A DNA stretch of 18,386 nt from Psilocybe azurescens (lineage: Eukaryota; Basidiomycota; Agaricomycetes; Agaricales; Agrocybaceae). The notes below the pieces were generated by a model. That model was not told the DNA's origin and made no database searches. It saw only the letters and a list, made by a program, of their open reading frames with translations. This document shows, piece by piece, positions 15,245-18,386 of the stretch (position 1 is the first letter of the stretch; each line of letters opens with the position of its first letter). The translations under genes were made by a program, and so were the position numbers. The stretch spans positions 1 through 18,386 of the forward strand of contig JAJIRX010000375.1 in NCBI GenBank assembly GCA_023853785.1, written 5' to 3'.

Positions 15245-16417
15245 TCAAGATTTAAGTCCCATATTATCTCTACAAAACTCCACTTTGGGAGGTGAGAGTG
15301 GTTTGGTCAGAATATCAGCAACTTGCTCATTGGTGGAAATATATGAAGGTGCAATCTTCCCAGCACTAACTGCATCTCTAAGCCAGTAATAACGTAAGTC
15401 AAGATGCTTCATGCGTCCATGGTGTTCAGGATTCTTGGAAACACTGATAGATGACTGATTGTCCATATGCAATACAGAGGGCTCATTAATGGTGTACCCA
15501 AACTCATGTAAGATATTGCGCATCTCAATCTCTTTACCTGCCTCAACTGCAGCAATGTACTCTGCTTCTGTTGTAGACAAGGTAACCACAGTTTGAAGTT
15601 TGCTAGACCACCCAATAGCTCCTCCTGCAAGTAATGTCAAATAGCCACTTGTAGAGTGGCCAGTGTCCACACAATCACCATGAGCTGCATCAGTGTAGGT
15701 AATGAAGTTGTCATGACCAACAGCACCAGAATAGGTGAGTTTCAAATCCAATGTACCTCTAAGGTAACGGAACAGATGCTTGACAGCAGCCCAGTGTTTA
15801 GGACCAGGATTAGAGTTAAAGCGTGCCAAATAGGACACAGTATAAGCAATATCAGGCCGGGTCATAGTAGTCAAGTACTGCAAAGAACCAACTGCATTGA
15901 GATATGGAACATTGTGCATATATTCCACCTCATCTCCATTTTGAGGACCATCTGCTTTAGATAGTACAGTTCCCACTGCCATAGGTGTTTTGACTGGATT
16001 AGAATCTGACATGCCATATGTGTCAAGCATATCAAGAATATACTGTCGCTGATGCAAAGTGATAGTCTTTGCATCAAAGTCTCTTTCCACAGCAACACCA
16101 AGCAGGAACTTAGTAGGACCCAAATCACGGAGTGTAAAATGTGAAGCAAGTTGCTTTACAGCCTTATCAATAGCAGCATCAGATTTGGAGGCAAATGTAA
16201 TGTCATCAATGTAAATGGGCACAATAATCTTCACATCTCCATCTGAGTAGATGTAGATAGAGCGATCAGATTCAATGCGCTTGTAACCCATTTGAGTAAA
16301 TGCATCATGTAACTTGATGTTCCATTGACGTGCAGACTGCTTGAGACCATAGAGTGACTTTTTCAGCTTTAAAACAACATTAGGACCACTTTGGTGGAAT
16401 CCTTCAGGTTGCAGCAT
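15245..16417 (-). CDS. pol: Copia-C pol, RT C-terminal half and RNase H (390 codons, 5' truncated)
   Basis: An uninterrupted minus-strand ORF ending at 15245. It opens in the RT palm (Met-Leu-Gln-Pro-Glu-Gly-Phe; the ATG is internal, since Asp-Ile-Tyr precedes it). Then come Leu-Tyr-Gly-Leu-Lys-Gln-Ser near residue 22, the catalytic Tyr-Ile-Asp-Asp near residue 72, and Leu-Gly-Val-Ala-Val-Glu. Further on are Thr-Arg-Pro-Asp-Ile-Ala-Tyr, the RNase H residues in Tyr-Thr-Asp-Ala-Ala-His, Thr-Glu-Ala-Glu-Tyr and Met-Asp-Asn-Gln-Ser, and the terminal Leu-Thr-Lys-Pro-Leu. RT and RNase H would turn element RNA into cDNA. Unlike copia-B there are no frameshifts, so the sequence is well preserved although it is split by LINE-3. 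Codons 5' of 16417 are broken by a small indel and then LINE-3. Confidence 0.92.
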   Translation of the reverse strand: MLQPEGFHQSGPNVVLKLKKSLYGLKQSARQWNIKLHDAFTQMGYKRIESDRSIYIYSDGDVKIIVPIYIDDITFASKSDAAIDKAVKQLASHFTLRDLGPTKFLLGVAVERDFDAKTITLHQRQYILDMLDTYGMSDSNPVKTPMAVGTVLSKADGPQNGDEVEYMHNVPYLNAVGSLQYLTTMTRPDIAYTVSYLARFNSNPGPKHWAAVKHLFRYLRGTLDLKLTYSGAVGHDNFITYTDAAHGDCVDTGHSTSGYLTLLAGGAIGWSSKLQTVVTLSTTEAEYIAAVEAGKEIEMRNILHEFGYTINEPSVLHMDNQSSISVSKNPEHHGRMKHLDLRYYWLRDAVSAGKIAPSYISTNEQVADILTKPLSPPKVEFCRDNMGLKS

Positions 16418-16434
16418 GTAAATGTCCCATCACC

Positions 16435-16571
16435 TTTCTTGTTCCGGTACTGCCACGTATCCACCGTGAAATTTCTGCTCATTGTCGCAAACATTCTACA
16501 CAAAGCTTTACTTGGGTAACCACCCCCAGCATTACCACCATTGGCAGCATTAGCTTTGGGTGTCCAAAGTT
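16435..16571 (+). promoter_or_regulatory. LINE-3 5' leader
   Basis: Homologous to the LINE-1 leader at 2899-3037, with small differences near the start codon. A leader preceding ORF1 is where LINEs usually have their internal promoter; no motif is recognised. Confidence 0.45.
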
Positions 16572-17225
16572 ATGCCGCCTAAACAGCAACCCACAAGGCC
16601 ACCGTCCCCGTTTAGGTCGGTGTCCTCCTCAGCCAGATCCCCCGCAGCTCAACCGTCGACTGCATCCCCTGTCCCTACAGCGGGCGCTCCTGCTGTTCGA
16701 GATACCTATAGTCAAGGCCCGGTCCCTGCTTCACGTGGGGCACGCACCGCCCAGCCCAGTCGCTCTGCCACGTCGTCGAGGCAGTCGTCTCATCATCGCA
16801 CTCCCACGGTTACTGCCAGGGACAACACCGCCCAGCCCTCCAACGCTCCTTTGCCGGCGAGGTCTGAGGACAAAGATATGGAGGACTCCCCCTCATACCT
16901 ATCACTCAGTTATGGAGATTCCGACGTGGTAGAAGATAGTCAAAGGATTATGGGAGCACTCAGGACGATCGTTGGGTATGTCAATTCTACTCACATCGAC
17001 CTTCATTTGTCCCCTATGGGGGCATCCCTGGCTCAAGCGGTGGTTGAATTCACCCGCGATGCCTTCAATGGGGATTTGGGCACTATGCCCACTCCTGAAA
17101 ACATCCTCCCAATCCGTGCGATTGCGGAGATTTTCGCTGCAGAAGACGACACCATTCGAAGGCCTTTGGCCATCGGTCCTACTTCTCCAGACCCTCTCCA
17201 TCTCCTCCCCCCCCGCTTGGTCTGA
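16572..17225 (+). pseudogene. LINE-3 ORF1, N-terminal part (217 codons before a premature stop)
   Basis: The start is ATG 16572 (Met-Pro-Pro-Lys-Gln-Gln), matching LINE-1 ORF1; an upstream in-frame GTG at 16560 is not needed. The frame is intact for 217 codons and gives a cleaner version of the N-terminus than LINE-1: a Pro/Ser/Thr/Ala-rich disordered region (about residues 1-95), the acidic Met-Glu-Asp-Ser-Pro-Ser segment, and a folded-looking stretch with Phe-Thr-Arg-Asp-Ala-Phe-Asn-Gly-Asp and Glu-Asp-Asp-Thr-Ile-Arg-Arg. It reaches a stop at 17225 after a run of eight C, a likely slippage site. The rest of ORF1 continues in other frames. Confidence 0.75.
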
Positions 17226-18386
17226 CCACGGTGGAGCTGGTGATGACGACGTCGTTATGACCCCGGCCGAACCTGTTTGCTCCTCTCGTAGGAGCGTGCA
17301 GGCCAGGCCTCCTATTCGAGCACAGCAGGACAAGGGAAAGGGCAGGCTGATCAGCCTCCTCCTCCTCCTGCTCCTCCTCAACCCCGCCCCCGGCCAAGAA
17401 ACCGGTTGTGCCCAATCAGAGGCCCCCTCCAGTGCCTCCCACATCTCCCGCCCTGTGTGCCCTGCCCCGCGTTCTACACTGAGGCCGCTCGCAGAAGGCA
17501 CACATCAAGCAGCCAGCTACACCGGCTGCCCTCCGTCCCGCCCCCCTCCCGCGAAGGGGTAGGAGGATCCGGACTACACTTCACACGGCCCCTCGAGCGC
17601 CAGATACTCATCGACGTGGGAGATCATGAAAGACGCTAATCACCACCCCTGTTTAAGGACCTGTCTGCAGACGTCCTCCTCCGCCAGGCCGCCGTGTTAA
17701 GGTCCTTGGTGTCGAAAGTTGCCTACGATGGGTACTCTGGCACCACCGACAAAGTCCCCAGCAAGCGCGACACGGAGATTCTCCACGGTGCGGTCACTGC
17801 TCATTTCAAGACCCACTACAAGTTCACGCCTTGGGTCGGCATGCCCACGTCCAAGTTGTTCTTACAATTGTTGATGTCCTCGGTTCCAAAGGTTCATTAT
17901 GACCTGGACCATCTCACCGAACGGAAGAGGTAAGCCCGGCACTCAAAGCCTCTCCCATCTGGTCTTCATTGCACATTCTATGCGGGAATCCCGTGTAGTT
18001 TGCACTTCCAAGGCAAGCACTACCGCCACTGCTTTCTTTGACATCTGGGACACCGCCTCGGTGCCCGCGCTCGCCAGCTCGTCGACAAACAGTTCGTGTT
18101 CAGGGGTCGCCCCTCTGGATACGTTCTAGCTCGAAGAGCTCCGGGCGTCCCCCTCTACTCGGTGTTGGAGTGGGGCCATCCAGTTGGTCGCTGCCATGCA
18201 GCTGCCGCCAAATGTCCACGATGTTCTGGTCCTCACAAGTTGGAGAGCATCGAGCCGTTGCAGGCTGCTGCAGAAGAACGATCGAAGCGGACCCCCTCAG
18301 GCACCTACACCTGGCGGGAGCCCCTGCCCTCACACCCCTCACTGCCCTAATTGCGGGAAGAATCACGGTGCCCATGAGCGCTTGCG
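17226..18386 (+). pseudogene. LINE-3 ORF1, C-terminal part with zinc knuckles, frameshifted and cut by window end
   Basis: Collinear with LINE-1 at about 3680-4860. Recognisable in different frames are a conserved domain (Leu-Ile-Asp-Val-Gly-Asp-His, then His-Tyr-Lys-Phe-Thr-Pro-Trp near 17820), and the knuckles near 18156 (a Cys-x-x-Cys-Trp...His...Cys type), near 18215 and near 18350. The last knuckle is cut by the window end. At least five frame changes are needed, so this copy would not make a full-length ORF1 protein. Confidence 0.75.

Larger units (their letters stand above)
14921..16434 (-). mobile_element. Copia-C: 3' half of a minus-strand Ty1/copia element
   Basis: On the minus strand this runs RT, RNase H, stop, a spacer of about 100 bp, polypurine tract and 3' LTR, ending at 14921. 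It begins at about 16434, inside RT just before the Asp-Ile-Tyr-Met motif, where LINE-3 sequence takes over. Gag, protease, integrase, the first half of RT and the other LTR are missing, presumably beyond LINE-3. Its LTR is unrelated to that of copia-B, so it is a different family. The five bases outside the LTR are CTAAG, the expected left target copy; the partner is out of view. Confidence 0.88.
16435..18386 (+). mobile_element. LINE-3: second copy of the LINE-1 family, 5' part, runs off the window
   Basis: Sequence from TTTCTTGTTCCGGTACTGCC at 16435 is collinear with LINE-1 from 2899 through the leader and ORF1, with many substitutions and small indels. Both copies begin at the same base next to unrelated copia sequence, so this is the family's 5' end. 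The window ends within the third zinc knuckle of ORF1. It is inserted in copia-C RT. Confidence 0.9.

Overview
This window is a stack of nested transposable elements from a eukaryotic genome, most likely an Agaricomycete fungus. The evidence is protein family resemblance: a Tad1-like LINE whose ORF1 zinc knuckles and ORF2 endonuclease/reverse transcriptase resemble LINEs common in Agaricomycetes, and Ty1/copia elements primed by an initiator-tRNA anticodon arm. I see no intact host gene, no rRNA or tRNA gene, no CRISPR array and nothing bacterial.

Layout. 1-2480 is AT-rich with no convincing gene. It holds a pair of GGGGATGAGC hairpins (61-157), a strongly G-depleted tract built of diverged direct repeats (about 300-1990), a 14-bp tandem repeat (2091-2125) and a 10/11-bp minisatellite (2482-2575). 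2607-2898 is the start of a copia gag with a nonsense codon (copia-A). LINE-1 (2899-13748, +) begins inside it and carries ORF1 (CCHC) and ORF2 (endonuclease-RT). LINE-1 is interrupted twice. A complete 5,460-bp copia element (copia-B, 5989-11448) sits in it with 471/470-bp LTRs and a 5-bp target duplication. A 990-bp foldback DNA element (12526-13515) has CACTG...CAGTG ends, a 3-bp target duplication and about 400-bp near-identical inverted arms. LINE-1 stops at 13748 against the poly(A) end of a minus-strand LINE 3' fragment (LINE-2, 13749-14920). That abuts the 3' LTR of a minus-strand copia half-element (copia-C, 14921-16434). LINE-3 (16435-18386, +) starts at the far side of copia-C with the same 5' end as LINE-1 and runs off the window.

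Relative order, from nesting: copia-A precedes LINE-1. Copia-B, the foldback element and probably LINE-2 are younger than LINE-1. Copia-C abuts the upstream edge of LINE-2 and probably landed in it, and LINE-3 landed in copia-C. Removing copia-B or the foldback element with one target copy rejoins the LINE-1 coding sequence at the junction.

Most ORFs are broken by small indels, and many lie in short mononucleotide runs (decay or assembly error). Copia-C RT-RNase H (15245-16417) and the copia-B protease-integrase ORF (7384-9033) are the longest uninterrupted coding stretches.
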